Program-made: the position numbers and the translations under genes
Notes under the pieces: model-generated
Database searches by the model: none
Told to the model about the DNA's origin: nothing
The model's input: the letters and a program-made list of their open reading frames with translations, nothing else
Source: Agrobacterium tumefaciens
Lineage (GTDB): Bacteria; Pseudomonadota; Alphaproteobacteria; Rhizobiales; Rhizobiaceae
Direction of reading: 5' to 3'
DNA: 64,000 nt
Assembly (NCBI RefSeq): GCF_000834635.1
Contig: NZ_JXQV01000006.1
Span: forward strand, 126,501 to 190,500
In this document: positions 35,187 through 45,414 of the stretch, in pieces
How positions within the stretch are numbered: the stretch's first letter is position 1
Layout of the letters: each line of letters opens with the position of its first letter

Positions 35187-36219
35187 GTCAACGCTGGCCT
35201 TAGCCTCCACATGGTCTGTCAGATTTCTTCGTCGTGCAATGGTCGCCACCATTGCGTCGGCTGCTGCCCTTTGCCCATCCGCCATGGCGGCCGCCACGGT
35301 CGATGTATCCGTCACGTCGCGTCCGATTGATGTGTTCAAGGTCGGCTCGACCGAGACGCGGTTCGGCAGGCTGGAATTTGTGGGCGGGCTGGTCATGCGC
35401 TCGCCCGAACCCTTGTTCGGGGCCATTTCAAGCATTCGCTTCCTGCCGGATGGAGCGAACTTTCTTGCCGTGCTGGATACGGGCCACTGGATGAGTGGTG
35501 CCATCGAGCGCGGGGCATCCGGCCTTCTCTCAGGCCTGTCGAACGTTCATATCGACCCGATGCTGGACCGAAATGGGCGCGAAGCCAAGCGCAAGGTGGA
35601 TATGGATGCCGAAGGGCTCGCCCTTCGTGCAGGAAAGGCCTTCGTCAGCTTCGAACAGCAGCCCCGCATCGATGTCTACCCCTATGAGGGCAGGGCGACG
35701 GCAAAGCCGATCGGACGGTTGCCGCATCTCATTCCGGATGGGGAATTCCGCAGCAATGCGGGCATGGAAACGCTTGCCCTATCGCCAACCGATGGTCCTC
35801 TGAAGGGCGCGATGGTGACCGTTGCCGAGGCCAGCGTCGATAGCAGAGGTCATCTCCTTGCTGCTGTTCTGGAAGGTCCACGCAAGGGGCTTTTCACCGT
35901 TGCAAAGCACAGTGCGTTTTCCGTCACAGACGGGGCGTTCCTGCCCAATGGCGACCTGCTGCTGCTGGAACGCATGTTCGATCTGGCACTTGGTGTCGGC
36001 ATGCGCATTCGCCTTATTGAAGCCGATTCGATCAAGCCCGGTGCTGTCGTGGATGGTGAGGTTCTGATTCAGGCGGATTTGTCCAATCAGATCGACAATA
36101 TCGAAGGCATCGATGTCATCAAGGCGGCGGATGGATCAACGCGCCTGATCCTCGTGTCCGACAACAACCACTCCTTCCTGCAGCGAAACATCATGCTGGA
36201 ATTCAAACTGGCCGATTGA
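35176..36219 (+). CDS. Esterase-like/phytase-like exported protein
   Basis: About 347 residues. A signal peptide ([26 protein letters not shown]) leads to a beta-propeller-like protein of the phytase-like domain group (esterase-like activity of phytase family), with [42 protein letters not shown] and [25 protein letters not shown]. The start is uncertain: GTG at 35176 keeps the basic signal-peptide head but overlaps cobT by 11 bases; ATG at 35239 would cut it off. Substrate unknown. Confidence 0.72.
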   Translation: MPARSTLALASTWSVRFLRRAMVATIASAAALCPSAMAAATVDVSVTSRPIDVFKVGSTETRFGRLEFVGGLVMRSPEPLFGAISSIRFLPDGANFLAVLDTGHWMSGAIERGASGLLSGLSNVHIDPMLDRNGREAKRKVDMDAEGLALRAGKAFVSFEQQPRIDVYPYEGRATAKPIGRLPHLIPDGEFRSNAGMETLALSPTDGPLKGAMVTVAEASVDSRGHLLAAVLEGPRKGLFTVAKHSAFSVTDGAFLPNGDLLLLERMFDLALGVGMRIRLIEADSIKPGAVVDGEVLIQADLSNQIDNIEGIDVIKAADGSTRLILVSDNNHSFLQRNIMLEFKLAD

Positions 36220-36550
36220 GCCATGGTGCAGGGTAGCAGCTGTGCCTAACGTGCTGCGGCCATATTACAGTAATTTAATCTCCCATCACCTTCCATTTTC
36301 AGTGTTTGGCGCGTTAAGTGTGTCAAGGAACAATGATGGTCGCGCGATCGGCTGTTTGCGCATGTATGATTGCAATCGGTTCTGCGCATTGACGCAGCAC
36401 GCGAGGCTTGTGAGCTATGAATATACTTCCATAACGGGATTTAATGAATGAAGCGTGGAAAATTACATTTCCAGTGATGCTTTAATATTTCATGTTTTCC
36501 CTAAATTCAGCTGATCTCTACCCGGATTAACCTCTCCAGAGGACTTCTGC
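36220..36550. other. Intergenic region before the RND adaptor gene
   Basis: A 331-base AT-richer gap. A short open frame at 36242-36451 has no ribosome site and no family features, so I do not call it. A dyad CTGCG-N6-CGCAG lies at 36382-36397 and could be an operator for the efflux genes. A GAGG ribosome site precedes the ATG at 36551. Confidence 0.5.
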
Positions 36551-37798
36551 ATGAAGTATATTTCAACGCTTGTGGTGGTCGCTGCCATTTCGATCCTCCT
36601 CTTCGTCTACCGCAGTGACTTTGTAGCCTACCTTCCGGCCTGGGCGGTCGAGGCTCCCGCAGCATCCGATGGCATCCGCGCATCAAGAGACGGGCCATCC
36701 AGGCATGGTGAAAGACGAGGGTCGTCGCAGTCGGGCGCGCGCACGGTGGCCGTAAAGGTTGCTGTCGTCACGTCAGGGTCTTTGCCGGTTGAGCGGGAAA
36801 CCATCGGCACCATCGTGCCCGTGGCCTCGACCGCCTTGACCAGCCCGATCTCTGGCATTGTGGCAAATGTCCTGGCCAAGGATGGCGCTGAAGTGAAGGC
36901 GGGCGATCTGTTGGTTCAACTGGATGACCGGACGATCAAAGCCAATATTCAGCGGGACGAGGCGCAGCTTGCCAAGGATCAGGCAACGCTGGATGCCGCC
37001 AACGCCACCCTCAGCCGCACCGAGACATTGGCTAGAACCGGCGTAGATACGCAGCAGCAGGTGAGCGATGCCAGCGCCACGGCCCGGCAGGCCGTCGCCA
37101 CATTGCTGGTCGATCAGGCCAACATTGCCGCCGATCATGTCACGCTGTCGCAAACGAAAATCCGCGCTCCCTTTGATGGCAGGCTGGGGGCCGTGCTTCT
37201 GTCTGCAGGTGCTTATGTCGCGCCGGGTGCAAATGTTGTGCAACTGACACAGATGAAACCTGTCTATGCCGAGTTCATGCTGCCGGAACCGGACCTCGCG
37301 TTGATCCGCGCCACCATGGCCACCAAAAGCCTGTCTGCCACGGTCTCTCCCACCCAGGCAGACGCGAAAAACCAGAGTGCAACCGGACCCATCGTCTTCA
37401 TCGATAACAATGTCGATGCCGCCTCTGGCACCTTCAAACTGCGGATGCTGCTGGGAAACAACGCCGAAAACTTCTGGCCGGGACAGTCGCTGAAAGTGGC
37501 AGTCACCGCTGGCAAGGCCGACAATCTGGCGATTGTACCTGTTGTGGCGCTCCAGCCGCAGGCGGGCGGATATGTTTGCTATGTCGTGCGGGCCGACAAT
37601 ACGGTCGAACAACGCAAGGTAACCGTAGCACTCAGCAATGGTGATAGCGCTGGCATGTCTGCAGGGCTTGCCGAGGGTGAAAAGGTTGTCGTCGAAGGAC
37701 AGGCCAGCTTGACCAATGGAAGCCAGGTCACGGTCAAGCCGACGGATGGCGATGCCGAAACCGAGACCCGAATTTCCCAAAACGGTGTCGCGCCATGA
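36551..37798 (+). CDS. RND efflux periplasmic adaptor (membrane-fusion protein)
   Basis: 415 residues. A single N-terminal membrane helix (~5-20) anchors it, followed by a charged variable linker and the adaptor core: TIGTIVPVASTALTSPISGIVANVLAKDGAEVKAGDLLVQLDD (lipoyl-type domain, shown in part), a coiled hairpin (AQLAKDQATLDAANATLSRTE), and TKIRAPFDGRLG. It bridges the pump to an outer membrane channel. It overlaps the pump gene by 4 bases. No TolC-type gene is next to it. Confidence 0.88.
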   Translation: MKYISTLVVVAAISILLFVYRSDFVAYLPAWAVEAPAASDGIRASRDGPSRHGERRGSSQSGARTVAVKVAVVTSGSLPVERETIGTIVPVASTALTSPISGIVANVLAKDGAEVKAGDLLVQLDDRTIKANIQRDEAQLAKDQATLDAANATLSRTETLARTGVDTQQQVSDASATARQAVATLLVDQANIAADHVTLSQTKIRAPFDGRLGAVLLSAGAYVAPGANVVQLTQMKPVYAEFMLPEPDLALIRATMATKSLSATVSPTQADAKNQSATGPIVFIDNNVDAASGTFKLRMLLGNNAENFWPGQSLKVAVTAGKADNLAIVPVVALQPQAGGYVCYVVRADNTVEQRKVTVALSNGDSAGMSAGLAEGEKVVVEGQASLTNGSQVTVKPTDGDAETETRISQNGVAP

Positions 37799-40700
37799 AC
37801 ATTTCCGAGATTTTCATCCGTCGCCCGGTAGCAACAATCCTTTTGATGATCGGCGTGGTGCTTGCCGGTTTCTCCGCCTATCGAAACCTGCCCGTTGCGG
37901 CGCTGCCGCAGGCGGATTTCCCCACCATCAACGTTTCTGCCCAGCTGGCCGGTGCCGCACCGGATACGATGGCAAGTTCGGTGGCGACGCCGCTCATCAA
38001 GCAGTTTCAAACGATAGCCGGGATCGATACGATCACCGCAAGCTCGTCCCTCGGCAATACCCAGATCACCATCCAGTTCAATCTGTCTCGCAATATCGAT
38101 GCTGCCGCAGCCGATGTTCAGGCCGCGATTGCGCGAACGCAACGGCAATTGCCTGATAATATGACGTCGCCGCCCAGCTATCGGAAAGTGAACCCGGCCG
38201 ATGCCGCCGTCATCATTCTGGCGCTGACCAGCGATGGTGCCGAGTTGACGAAGATGGACGACCTTGCCGAGAATGTGATTTCTCCAGCCCTCTCCACCAT
38301 ATCGGGTGTGGCGCAGGCGCAGATCTATGGTGCGAAGACCTATGCGGTGCGGGTGGAGGTCGATCCTGCCAAACTCGCGAGCCGTGGCCTTTCGCTGGAC
38401 GGGCTTTCCGACACCCTTGCCGCCGCCAACGACCAATCGCCCATCGGCACCCTTCAGAATTCATCGCAGGCACTGACGCTCGATGCCTCCACCCAGCGAA
38501 CCGATGCGGCCTCGTTCCGCACTCTCATCATTGCCAATCCAGATGGTCGCATCGTCCGGCTTCAGGATGTGGCAACGGTGAAGGATAGTGTAGAGGTCGT
38601 CAATCAGGGGAGCTGGCTGGATGGTACGCCGGCTATCGTTCTTTCCGTGCAGCGCCAACCCGGTGCAAACACGGTTGCGGTGGTGGATGCCATCAAGGCC
38701 AAGCTTCCAGAGTTGCAGGCAAGCCTGCCCGCCAACATGCATATCAATGTTGTCAATGATGCATCGGTCTCGATCCGTGCCGCCGTGGATGATGTCGAAA
38801 CAACGCTGATGGTCACGCTTGGCCTCGTCATTCTGGTCATCTACCTGTTTTTGCGTCAGGTCTGGGCCACGCTCATTCCCGGCCTTGCCGTGCCCCTGTC
38901 ACTGGTCGCGACTCTCGGCGCCATGTATGCGCTGGGATTTTCCATCGACAACATATCGCTCCTCGGGCTCACTCTCTCGGTTGGTCTGGTGGTGGATGAT
39001 GCCATCGTGATGCTGGAAAACATCGTCCGCAAGGTCGAGGAGGGCATGCCGCCGTTTCAGGCCGCCATCGAAGGCAGCCGCGAGGTGACGGGCACCATCA
39101 TTTCCATGTCGATTTCGCTGGTCGCCGTGTTTTTACCCATCCTCCTCATGGGCGGCATCGTCGGACGTGTCCTGAACGAGTTCGGCGTGGTTGTCACTTT
39201 GGCGATCATGGCATCGGCAATCGTGTCCCTGACCGTCACCCCGATGCTGGCTGCGCGTCTGCCCCATCATGCGCCACCTGAGAACCCCAAAAAGACCATG
39301 TTCGACCGGGCAACGGACGCATATGGTCGCTCCGTTGGCTGGTGCCTTGTTCACAGGCCCGTGGTCATCCTCATGTTTCTGCTCACGTTGGTCGGTTCCG
39401 GCTGGATGTTTTCAAGCCTTGCGCGCAGCTTTTTCCCAACCGAGGATCTCGGTTTGCTAACGGTCTCGACCCAGGCCCGGCAGGATATCTCTTATAAGGC
39501 CATGAGCGGCCTTCAGGCCCAAGCCGCGGGCATATTGTCTGCCGACCCGGCTGTTGCCCACGTCACGTCAACGCTCGGCTCCGGTCCAGGTGGCTCGGCG
39601 CTCAACTCCGGCACGCTTCTCGTGCAGCTCAAACCCGCCGACCAGCGCCCGGAGCTTCAGGCGACGCTCGGAAACTTAAGACACTCTCTGGCAGGCATTG
39701 CAGGCCTCAAGACCTTTATCACACCCCAGCAGAGCCTGCGCTTTGGCGGACGCAGCACCCAGAGCCTCTATCAGGTCGTGCTGCAATCGATCGATGCGGG
39801 TGCTGCGCGGCAATGGTCGCAAACGCTGGCCGATGCCATGCGGGCAGAGAGCGGCACCTTTGTCGATGTCGCTTCGGATTTGCAGGACAATGCCCTGCAA
39901 GCCCATGTCGAGGTCGATAAGGACCGCGCAAACAGCCTGGGCGTTTCCTCTCAGTCCCTGCGCAAGACGCTGGAAGCAGCCTTTGGCAGCTATGTCGCGA
40001 CGCAAATCCAGACGACGGGCAACAGCTACGATGTCATTCTGGAATATGACCAGTCTGTTGACTGGACAGAGCAGTCGCTGCGTTCCTTGCGGGTTGCTTC
40101 GTCATCAGGGGCGCTGGTGCCGCTATCGAGTTTTGCTACTATCAGTCGCAAACCGGGGCCTGTTACGGTCAACCAGACGGGACAGCTGACATCGGTCACG
40201 CTCTCTTTCAACCTGCCCGCTGGCGTGTCGTTGGGGCAGGCTACGCAGCAGCTTGATGCGCTGAAGCAAAAGATCGCGCTTCCGTCGACGGTCACGACCA
40301 ATCTTGCCGGTGCCGCACAAATTTTCAAGCAGACGAGTGACAGCACCGGGCTGCTCATCGGTGCGGCAATTCTCACGATCTATATCGTGCTGGGCGTGTT
40401 CTATGAGAGCTTCCTGCATCCGCTGACAATCCTCTCCGGTCTGCCATCTGCTGCGTTCGGGGCGTTGCTGACGCTGAAACTCTTCGGTTTCGACCTGTCG
40501 ATCATCGCCCTCATCGGCCTCTTGATGCTGATCGGCATCGTCAAGAAGAACGCCATCATGATGATCGACGTTGCGCTGACCTTGCAGCGGGAGGAAAAGA
40601 TGCCGACGCTTGAGGCGATCCATGAGGCGGCGGTTCGTCGCCTGCGCCCGATCATGATGACGACATTCTGCGCGCTGTTCGGGGCGCTTCCGATTGCTTT

Positions 40701-40893
40701 GGGAACGGGTGCCAGCTCGGAGCTGCGCCAGCCGTTGGGTATCGCCGTGGTCGGCGGGCTGATCGTCAGCCAGATCCTGACCTTGTTCATGACGCCCGTG
40801 ATCTTCGTGGAGATCGAGCGGTTCTCAGACTTTCTGAAGTCACTCTTCAGGAAAGACCGACATAGGGCGGAAATGGAGCCGACCGGAACTTGA
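37795..40893 (+). CDS. RND efflux pump, HAE-1/MdtBC-like inner membrane subunit
   Basis: 1032 residues with the full RND layout, two copies of six membrane helices and large periplasmic loops. The start NISEIFIRRPVATILLMIGVVLAGF is typical. The proton-relay Asp pair lies in GLVVDDAIVMLEN (helix 4) and the Lys partner in GIVKKNAIMMID (helix 10), which resembles MdtB/MdtC. It exports drugs or toxic compounds by proton antiport. The start overlaps the adaptor stop (ATGA). Confidence 0.9.
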   Translation: MNISEIFIRRPVATILLMIGVVLAGFSAYRNLPVAALPQADFPTINVSAQLAGAAPDTMASSVATPLIKQFQTIAGIDTITASSSLGNTQITIQFNLSRNIDAAAADVQAAIARTQRQLPDNMTSPPSYRKVNPADAAVIILALTSDGAELTKMDDLAENVISPALSTISGVAQAQIYGAKTYAVRVEVDPAKLASRGLSLDGLSDTLAAANDQSPIGTLQNSSQALTLDASTQRTDAASFRTLIIANPDGRIVRLQDVATVKDSVEVVNQGSWLDGTPAIVLSVQRQPGANTVAVVDAIKAKLPELQASLPANMHINVVNDASVSIRAAVDDVETTLMVTLGLVILVIYLFLRQVWATLIPGLAVPLSLVATLGAMYALGFSIDNISLLGLTLSVGLVVDDAIVMLENIVRKVEEGMPPFQAAIEGSREVTGTIISMSISLVAVFLPILLMGGIVGRVLNEFGVVVTLAIMASAIVSLTVTPMLAARLPHHAPPENPKKTMFDRATDAYGRSVGWCLVHRPVVILMFLLTLVGSGWMFSSLARSFFPTEDLGLLTVSTQARQDISYKAMSGLQAQAAGILSADPAVAHVTSTLGSGPGGSALNSGTLLVQLKPADQRPELQATLGNLRHSLAGIAGLKTFITPQQSLRFGGRSTQSLYQVVLQSIDAGAARQWSQTLADAMRAESGTFVDVASDLQDNALQAHVEVDKDRANSLGVSSQSLRKTLEAAFGSYVATQIQTTGNSYDVILEYDQSVDWTEQSLRSLRVASSSGALVPLSSFATISRKPGPVTVNQTGQLTSVTLSFNLPAGVSLGQATQQLDALKQKIALPSTVTTNLAGAAQIFKQTSDSTGLLIGAAILTIYIVLGVFYESFLHPLTILSGLPSAAFGALLTLKLFGFDLSIIALIGLLMLIGIVKKNAIMMIDVALTLQREEKMPTLEAIHEAAVRRLRPIMMTTFCALFGALPIALGTGASSELRQPLGIAVVGGLIVSQILTLFMTPVIFVEIERFSDFLKSLFRKDRHRAEMEPTGT

Positions 40894-40908
40894 GACTATG
40901 CCGTGCCG

Positions 40909-40940
40909 GCAACTGGCCCTGACGTATCAGGGCCAGTTGC
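40909..40940. terminator. Bidirectional terminator between RND pump and ugpC
   Basis: A perfect 14-bp stem, GCAACTGGCCCTGA (40909-40922) with TCAGGGCCAGTTGC (40927-40940), and a CGTA loop. It lies in the 58-base gap between two convergent stops; a short TTTG follows on the plus side and a G-rich run on the other. Confidence 0.85.
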
Positions 40941-40951
40941 TTTGAAAAGTT

Positions 40952-41992
40952 TTAGAGGCGGTTCCCGGCTGCATCGAACAGATGGAAACGAGCTGCATCC
41001 GCCGTGATGGCCATTGTGTCGCCAATCTCGATGGCAGAGCGACCGGCAACACGAAAGACGATGGGGTTCCCGTCCGACATCTCCGCGTGAACATAGCTTT
41101 CCGCCCCCACAAGCTCCACGGCGGCAACAGTTACCGGGATATTGAATGGGCTGGCGGATGATGCCTCTGCAATGGTGAGATCCTCAGGGCGGATGCCGAT
41201 TGTCGCGGCACCGGCAGGAATGCTGCCATTCTCGGGTGCTTTCCACACCTTTCCATCAAGGGGCAAGAGGTTCATGGAAGGAGAGCCGATGAAGGTGGCA
41301 ACGAAGGATGTGGCGGGCTTTTCATAAAGCTCGATGGGCGTGCCAACCTGCTCGATGCGACCGGCATTCAGCACCACAAGACGGTCAGCCAGCGTCATCG
41401 CCTCCATCTGGTCATGGGTAACGTAGATGCTGGTGGTTGCCAGAGAGCGTTGCAAGCGCCGGATTTCCACCCGCATTTGCACGCGCAGCTTTGCATCCAG
41501 ATTGGACAGCGGCTCATCGAACAGAAATACGGATGGTTTGCGCACGATGGCGCGGCCCATGGCCACGCGCTGGCGCTGCCCGCCGGACAATTGTCGTGGC
41601 TTGCGCTCCAGATATTGCTCGATTTCGAGCGCGCGGGCGGCATCATTGATGCGCCTGTCGATCTCGTCCTTGGGCGTGTTGCGGTTCTTCAGCCCATAGG
41701 CCAGATTCTGCCGCACGGTCATATGCGGATAGAGCGCATAATTCTGGAATACCATGGCGATATCCCGTTCCGCCGGTTCCAGATCGTTGACCCGCTTGCC
41801 TGCAATATCGACATCGCCGGAACTGATGCTTTCAAGCCCGGCCACCATGCGCAACAGGGTGGATTTGCCGCAGCCGGAAGGTCCGACCAGCACGATCATC
41901 TCGCCGTCCTGAATGCTCAGCGATACGCCTTTGATCGCCTCGACATTGCCGCCATAGACCTTGCGAACGTCCTTGAGTTCGATTGTTGCCAT
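40952..41992 (-). CDS. ugpC: Glycerol-3-phosphate ABC transporter ATPase UgpC
   Basis: 346 residues. Walker A is GPSGCGKST (37-45), the Q-loop is [10 protein letters not shown], the signature LSGGQRQR and Walker [13 protein letters not shown] follow, with H-loop VTHDQ. A C-terminal regulatory OB domain (GIRPEDL) makes it the MalK/UgpC type. It energises uptake by UgpA/UgpE. It starts on the last base of ugpE (TAATG). Confidence 0.92.
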   Translation of the reverse strand: MATIELKDVRKVYGGNVEAIKGVSLSIQDGEMIVLVGPSGCGKSTLLRMVAGLESISSGDVDIAGKRVNDLEPAERDIAMVFQNYALYPHMTVRQNLAYGLKNRNTPKDEIDRRINDAARALEIEQYLERKPRQLSGGQRQRVAMGRAIVRKPSVFLFDEPLSNLDAKLRVQMRVEIRRLQRSLATTSIYVTHDQMEAMTLADRLVVLNAGRIEQVGTPIELYEKPATSFVATFIGSPSMNLLPLDGKVWKAPENGSIPAGAATIGIRPEDLTIAEASSASPFNIPVTVAAVELVGAESYVHAEMSDGNPIVFRVAGRSAIEIGDTMAITADAARFHLFDAAGNRL

Positions 41993-42840
41993 TATTTTTC
42001 AGTCTCCACCAAGCCTTTGACAAACCAGCGCTGCATCAGCACCACGACGATAACCGGAGGGATGATGGCAAGAATCGCCGTTACCATCACATAATTCCAG
42101 GGGGTCGAGGCGTCGGTGAAATCCACCATGCGGCGCAGGCCGATAATGATCGTGTTCATTTCTGCGCGGTCCGTCACTAGAAGTGGCCACAGATACTGTG
42201 TCCAGCCGTAGATGAAGAGGATCACGAACAGGGCCGCTATGTTCGTTGTTGAAAGCGGCAGCAGAATATCGCGCATGAAGCGGAAGGGTCCTGCATTATC
42301 GATACGGGCTGCCTCCACCATTTCACCGGGAATGGTCAGGAAGAACTGCCGGAACAGGAATGTTGCCGTGGCTGATGCCATGAGCGGCAGGGTCAATCCC
42401 GCATAGGTGTTCAACAGGCCAAGATCGACGATCACCTTATAGGTCGGCAGAATACGCACCTCCACCGGCAGCATCAGGGTGATGAAGATCATCCAGAAAA
42501 AGCCCATGCGGAAGGGAAAGCGGAAGAAGACGATGGCGAAAGCCGACAGGAACGAGATGATGATCTTGCCGATGGCAATCGCCAGCGCAACCACGAAACT
42601 GTTGAACAGTAGCCGTTCAAGACTGACGCCAACCACCCGTTCGACACCACCGGAAATGGCTTCCCCGTAATTTTCCGCAAGGTGCCCTGATGGCAGAAGG
42701 GAAAGTGGCGGGCGCAGGATGTCGGTCGATGTCGCTGACGATGCGATGAAGGTGTAATAGATCGGAAAGGCGACGATCACGATGCCGAGGATCAGCATCA
42801 GATGCGCCATGAGAGTTGCGATGGGACGGTTCTGGATCAA
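41992..42840 (-). CDS. ugpE: Glycerol-3-phosphate ABC transporter permease UgpE
   Basis: 282 residues, about six membrane segments, with a MalG-type permease motif [22 protein letters not shown] where the conserved EAA loop contacts UgpC. The start [20 protein letters not shown] is normal for UgpE. It follows ugpA after 10 bases. The tight packing and the identity of the neighbouring binding protein give the call. Confidence 0.9.
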   Translation of the reverse strand: MIQNRPIATLMAHLMLILGIVIVAFPIYYTFIASSATSTDILRPPLSLLPSGHLAENYGEAISGGVERVVGVSLERLLFNSFVVALAIAIGKIIISFLSAFAIVFFRFPFRMGFFWMIFITLMLPVEVRILPTYKVIVDLGLLNTYAGLTLPLMASATATFLFRQFFLTIPGEMVEAARIDNAGPFRFMRDILLPLSTTNIAALFVILFIYGWTQYLWPLLVTDRAEMNTIIIGLRRMVDFTDASTPWNYVMVTAILAIIPPVIVVVLMQRWFVKGLVETEK

Positions 42841-42850
42841 TCTGTTTTCC

Positions 42851-43732
42851 TCAACCGTAATGCACGCGCCGCTCGACGAAGCGGAACTGGAAGGCCGTCA
42901 GCGCAATGACGATCACCATCAGGATAACGGATTGCGCCGCCGATGAACCAAGGTCGAGATTGACGAAACCGTCATTGTACACCTTGTAGACCAGCGTCTC
43001 CGTGGCCTTTGCCGGTCCGCCACCCGTCACAGAATGAATGATGCCGAACGTATCGAAGAAGGCATAGACCGTGTTGACCACCAGCAGGAAGAAGGTCGTA
43101 GGTGCCAAGAGCGGGAAGATGATGGTCCAGAACCGACGCGCACCGCGGGCACCATCGATGGCGGCGGCTTCCAGAAGCGATTTGGGAATGGCCTGCAGGC
43201 CCGCCACGAAAAACAGGAAATTATAGCTGATCTGCTTCCACGCGGCCGCCGCAACCACCAGCGTCATGGCCTGGTTGCCATTCAGCAGCGGGTCCCAGTC
43301 AATGCCGTTTCTGCGCAGGATATAGGCGAAGGTGCCCATGGCCGGGTTGAACATGAACAGCCAGAGCATGCCGGCAACGGCAGGTGCGACCGCATAGGGA
43401 ATGATCATCATGGTGCGGTAGAAGCCCTTGCCGCGCACCACTAGATCCGCAGCCGTTGCCAGCAAAAGGGCCGCACCCATGGAAACGAGTGCCGTGGCGA
43501 TGCTGAAGACGACCGTCACCTGCAACGCATGCAGATAATTGGGATCGGACAGAATGGCGGAGAAATTGTCAAAGCCGACAAAGCGGCTCTGAAGACCGAA
43601 GGGGTCCTCACTCATGGCAGATTGATACAGTGCCTGACTGGCGGGCCAGAAGAAAAACACCACGGTCAGCACGATCTGCGGCGCGACCAGAAAATAGGGA
43701 AGGATCTTGTTGGGAAAGACGACGCTTTGCAA
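42851..43732 (-). CDS. ugpA: Glycerol-3-phosphate ABC transporter permease UgpA
   Basis: 293 residues, about six membrane segments, starting [20 protein letters not shown] and carrying the EAA loop [27 protein letters not shown]. It pairs with UgpE as the heterodimeric pore. It is 144 bases after ugpB with a hairpin between, so it may be expressed at a lower level than the binding protein. Confidence 0.9.
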   Translation of the reverse strand: MQSVVFPNKILPYFLVAPQIVLTVVFFFWPASQALYQSAMSEDPFGLQSRFVGFDNFSAILSDPNYLHALQVTVVFSIATALVSMGAALLLATAADLVVRGKGFYRTMMIIPYAVAPAVAGMLWLFMFNPAMGTFAYILRRNGIDWDPLLNGNQAMTLVVAAAAWKQISYNFLFFVAGLQAIPKSLLEAAAIDGARGARRFWTIIFPLLAPTTFFLLVVNTVYAFFDTFGIIHSVTGGGPAKATETLVYKVYNDGFVNLDLGSSAAQSVILMVIVIALTAFQFRFVERRVHYG

Positions 43733-43750
43733 AGGCGGGCTCCTTTAGAG

Positions 43751-43773
43751 CATCCGACAGGTCATGTCGGATG
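43751..43773 (-). other. Hairpin between ugpB and ugpA
   Basis: CATCCGACA (43751-43759) and TGTCGGATG (43765-43773) form a perfect 9-bp stem with a 5-base loop in the 144-base ugpB-ugpA gap. A hairpin here can stop some transcripts or protect the ugpB mRNA 3' end, giving more binding protein than permease. A partial GTCGGATG repeat lies about 20 bases on. Confidence 0.6.
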
Positions 43774-43876
43774 TCTCACAATAGTCGGATGCTTGTGTAG
43801 TCAGGCGGTGCCGCGCAGTGCACACCGCAATGGTATCACGGCTGCCAGCACCTTTAAGCACCAGCAGCCAGGTTGG

Positions 43877-45181
43877 TTATCGGCCAACGGCCTGCTGAAT
43901 GGCCGCATTGCCGCGCTCGACAGCCTTATCAAGCGCTGCCTTGGCATCCTGCTTGCCCGCAAGCATCGTCTCGAACTCTTCGTTCATGATATCGCGGACC
44001 TGCGGCAAGTTAACCAGACGAACACCCTTGGAGTTTGCTGTTGGCGGCTTGCCCATCATCTGAAGAAGCGGCGTTTCGCGGGCCGGGTTCTTGCCGTAGA
44101 AGCCGGATGCCTTGGTGTCTTCATAGGCGGCCAGTGTCACCGGCATATAGCCCGAAACCTGGTGCAGACGAGACTGGATCTTGGTCTGCGACAGGAACTG
44201 GAAGAACGCCGCCGTGCCCTTATACTCATCGTCGGACTTGCCGCCGAAGACCCAGAGGCTCGCGCCGCCCGGGATCGTGTTCTGTGGACGTCCTTCGCCT
44301 TCGTAGTAAGGCAGCTGGCCGATGCCGTAATTCATGCCGCTCTTGACGATATCGCCAAGGCCGCCCGAAGATTCCGTCAGAATGCCGCATTCGCTCGATG
44401 TGAACAGCTGCTTTGCTTCGGATGTGCGTCCGCCGTAACGGAACGTGCCATCCTTGGCCAGATCGGCAATGGCCTGGAAATGCTTGACGAATGGTTCGGA
44501 ATTGAAGGCCAGCTTGACGTCTGTTCCAGCAAGGCCGTTTTCATTGCTGCCATAGGACAGGTTGTTCCAGGCGGCAAAGTTTTCGGTCTGAATCCAGGTC
44601 AGCCATGTGGAAGTAAAGCCGCAGGGTGCAGCCCCACTGGACTTGATCTTCTTTGCGGCTTCAAACACGGCAGGCCATGTCTTTGGCGGGTTCTCAGCGT
44701 CCAGCCCGGCCTTCGTGAAGATGTCCTTGTTGTAGTACATAATCGGCGAAGAGGAGTTGTAGGGGAAGGACAGCATGGTGCCGTCAGGCTTGGAATAATA
44801 GGAGACGATGCCTGGCAGATAGTCCGCCTTGTTGAAGGTCAGGCCGGCTTTTTCCAGAACGTCTGCCACGGGAACGATAGCGCCCTGCGCGCCCATCATC
44901 ACGCCGCTGCCTGCATCAAACACCTGAATGATGGCTGGAGGCTGCTTGGCGCGGAAGGCGGCAATGCCCGCATTCAGCGTTTCCGGGTAGGTGCCCTTGA
45001 AAACCGGCAGGACCTTGTAATCCTTCTGGCTCTCGTTGAATTCCTTGGAAAGCTGCTCGACAACCTCATTGTTGGCGCCAGTCATGGCATGCCACCATTG
45101 AATTTCCGTGGCGGCCATGGCGCTGGACGCCATCAGCAGTGCAGATGTGGCAACGGTGACCGAAGTGAAGACGGCTTTCAT
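43877..45181 (-). CDS. ugpB: Glycerol-3-phosphate ABC transporter binding protein UgpB
   Basis: 434 residues. A signal peptide (VTVATSALLMASSAMAA) precedes IQWWHAMTGANNEVVEQLSKEFN, then YKVLPVFKGTYPETLNAGIAAFRAKQPPAIIQ in part, and segments LTWIQTENFAAWN and SGYMPVT. These match UgpB. It captures glycerol-3-phosphate or phosphodiesters in the periplasm. It opens the ugpBAEC operon and is divergent from a GntR regulator across a PHO box. Confidence 0.92.
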   Translation of the reverse strand: MKAVFTSVTVATSALLMASSAMAATEIQWWHAMTGANNEVVEQLSKEFNESQKDYKVLPVFKGTYPETLNAGIAAFRAKQPPAIIQVFDAGSGVMMGAQGAIVPVADVLEKAGLTFNKADYLPGIVSYYSKPDGTMLSFPYNSSSPIMYYNKDIFTKAGLDAENPPKTWPAVFEAAKKIKSSGAAPCGFTSTWLTWIQTENFAAWNNLSYGSNENGLAGTDVKLAFNSEPFVKHFQAIADLAKDGTFRYGGRTSEAKQLFTSSECGILTESSGGLGDIVKSGMNYGIGQLPYYEGEGRPQNTIPGGASLWVFGGKSDDEYKGTAAFFQFLSQTKIQSRLHQVSGYMPVTLAAYEDTKASGFYGKNPARETPLLQMMGKPPTANSKGVRLVNLPQVRDIMNEEFETMLAGKQDAKAALDKAVERGNAAIQQAVGR

Positions 45182-45215
45182 GGAATTTCCTCCCTACCAT
45201 GAACTGATTTTGGGC

Positions 45216-45244
45216 GATCATGAATCGCCACGTTCTTCATGATC
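45216..45244. promoter_or_regulatory. Inverted repeat in the ugpB leader
   Basis: GATCATGAA (45216-45224) and TTCATGATC (45236-45244) form a 9-bp inverted repeat with an 11-base spacer, 35-63 bases upstream of the ugpB start. It can be an operator, possibly for the divergent GntR protein, or an mRNA leader hairpin. Confidence 0.45.
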
Positions 45245-45272
45245 ACTTTCAAACATTAGTCGCAACTGATTT

Positions 45273-45290
45273 CTGTCATAAAACTGTCAC
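45273..45290 (+). promoter_or_regulatory. PHO box (PhoB binding site)
   Basis: CTGTCATAAAACTGTCAC fits the PHO box consensus of two 7-bp repeats (CTGTCAT and CTGTCAC) separated by 4 AT bases. ugp operons are classical PhoB targets in phosphate starvation. As written, the repeats read on the plus strand, toward the GntR gene, while ugpB is on the minus strand 92 bases away. Confidence 0.75.
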
Positions 45291-45414
45291 AATAGCTGGC
45301 GCGGCAGTGGAAACTGGTGGAAATGCACAGGCAGCCCCTCTTTTTTAGGCGTTTTGTTATCCCGGCTAATATCGTAAGTGAACATCATCGACAGGGTTGC
45401 GGGGTGCATGGCAG

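Noticed and set aside
33261-35504. 747-codon open frame antisense to cobT
   Set aside because: It mirrors cobT codon by codon, as expected for high-GC genes with strong third-base bias. cobT has clear motifs and the antisense protein has none.
36242-36451. Small open frame in the gap before the RND adaptor
   Set aside because: No ribosome site, no conserved motif and an AT-rich context. Treated as intergenic.
43529-45202. 557-codon open frame antisense to ugpA and ugpB
   Set aside because: It covers two well-supported genes in reverse and has no signal, motif or ribosome site of its own.
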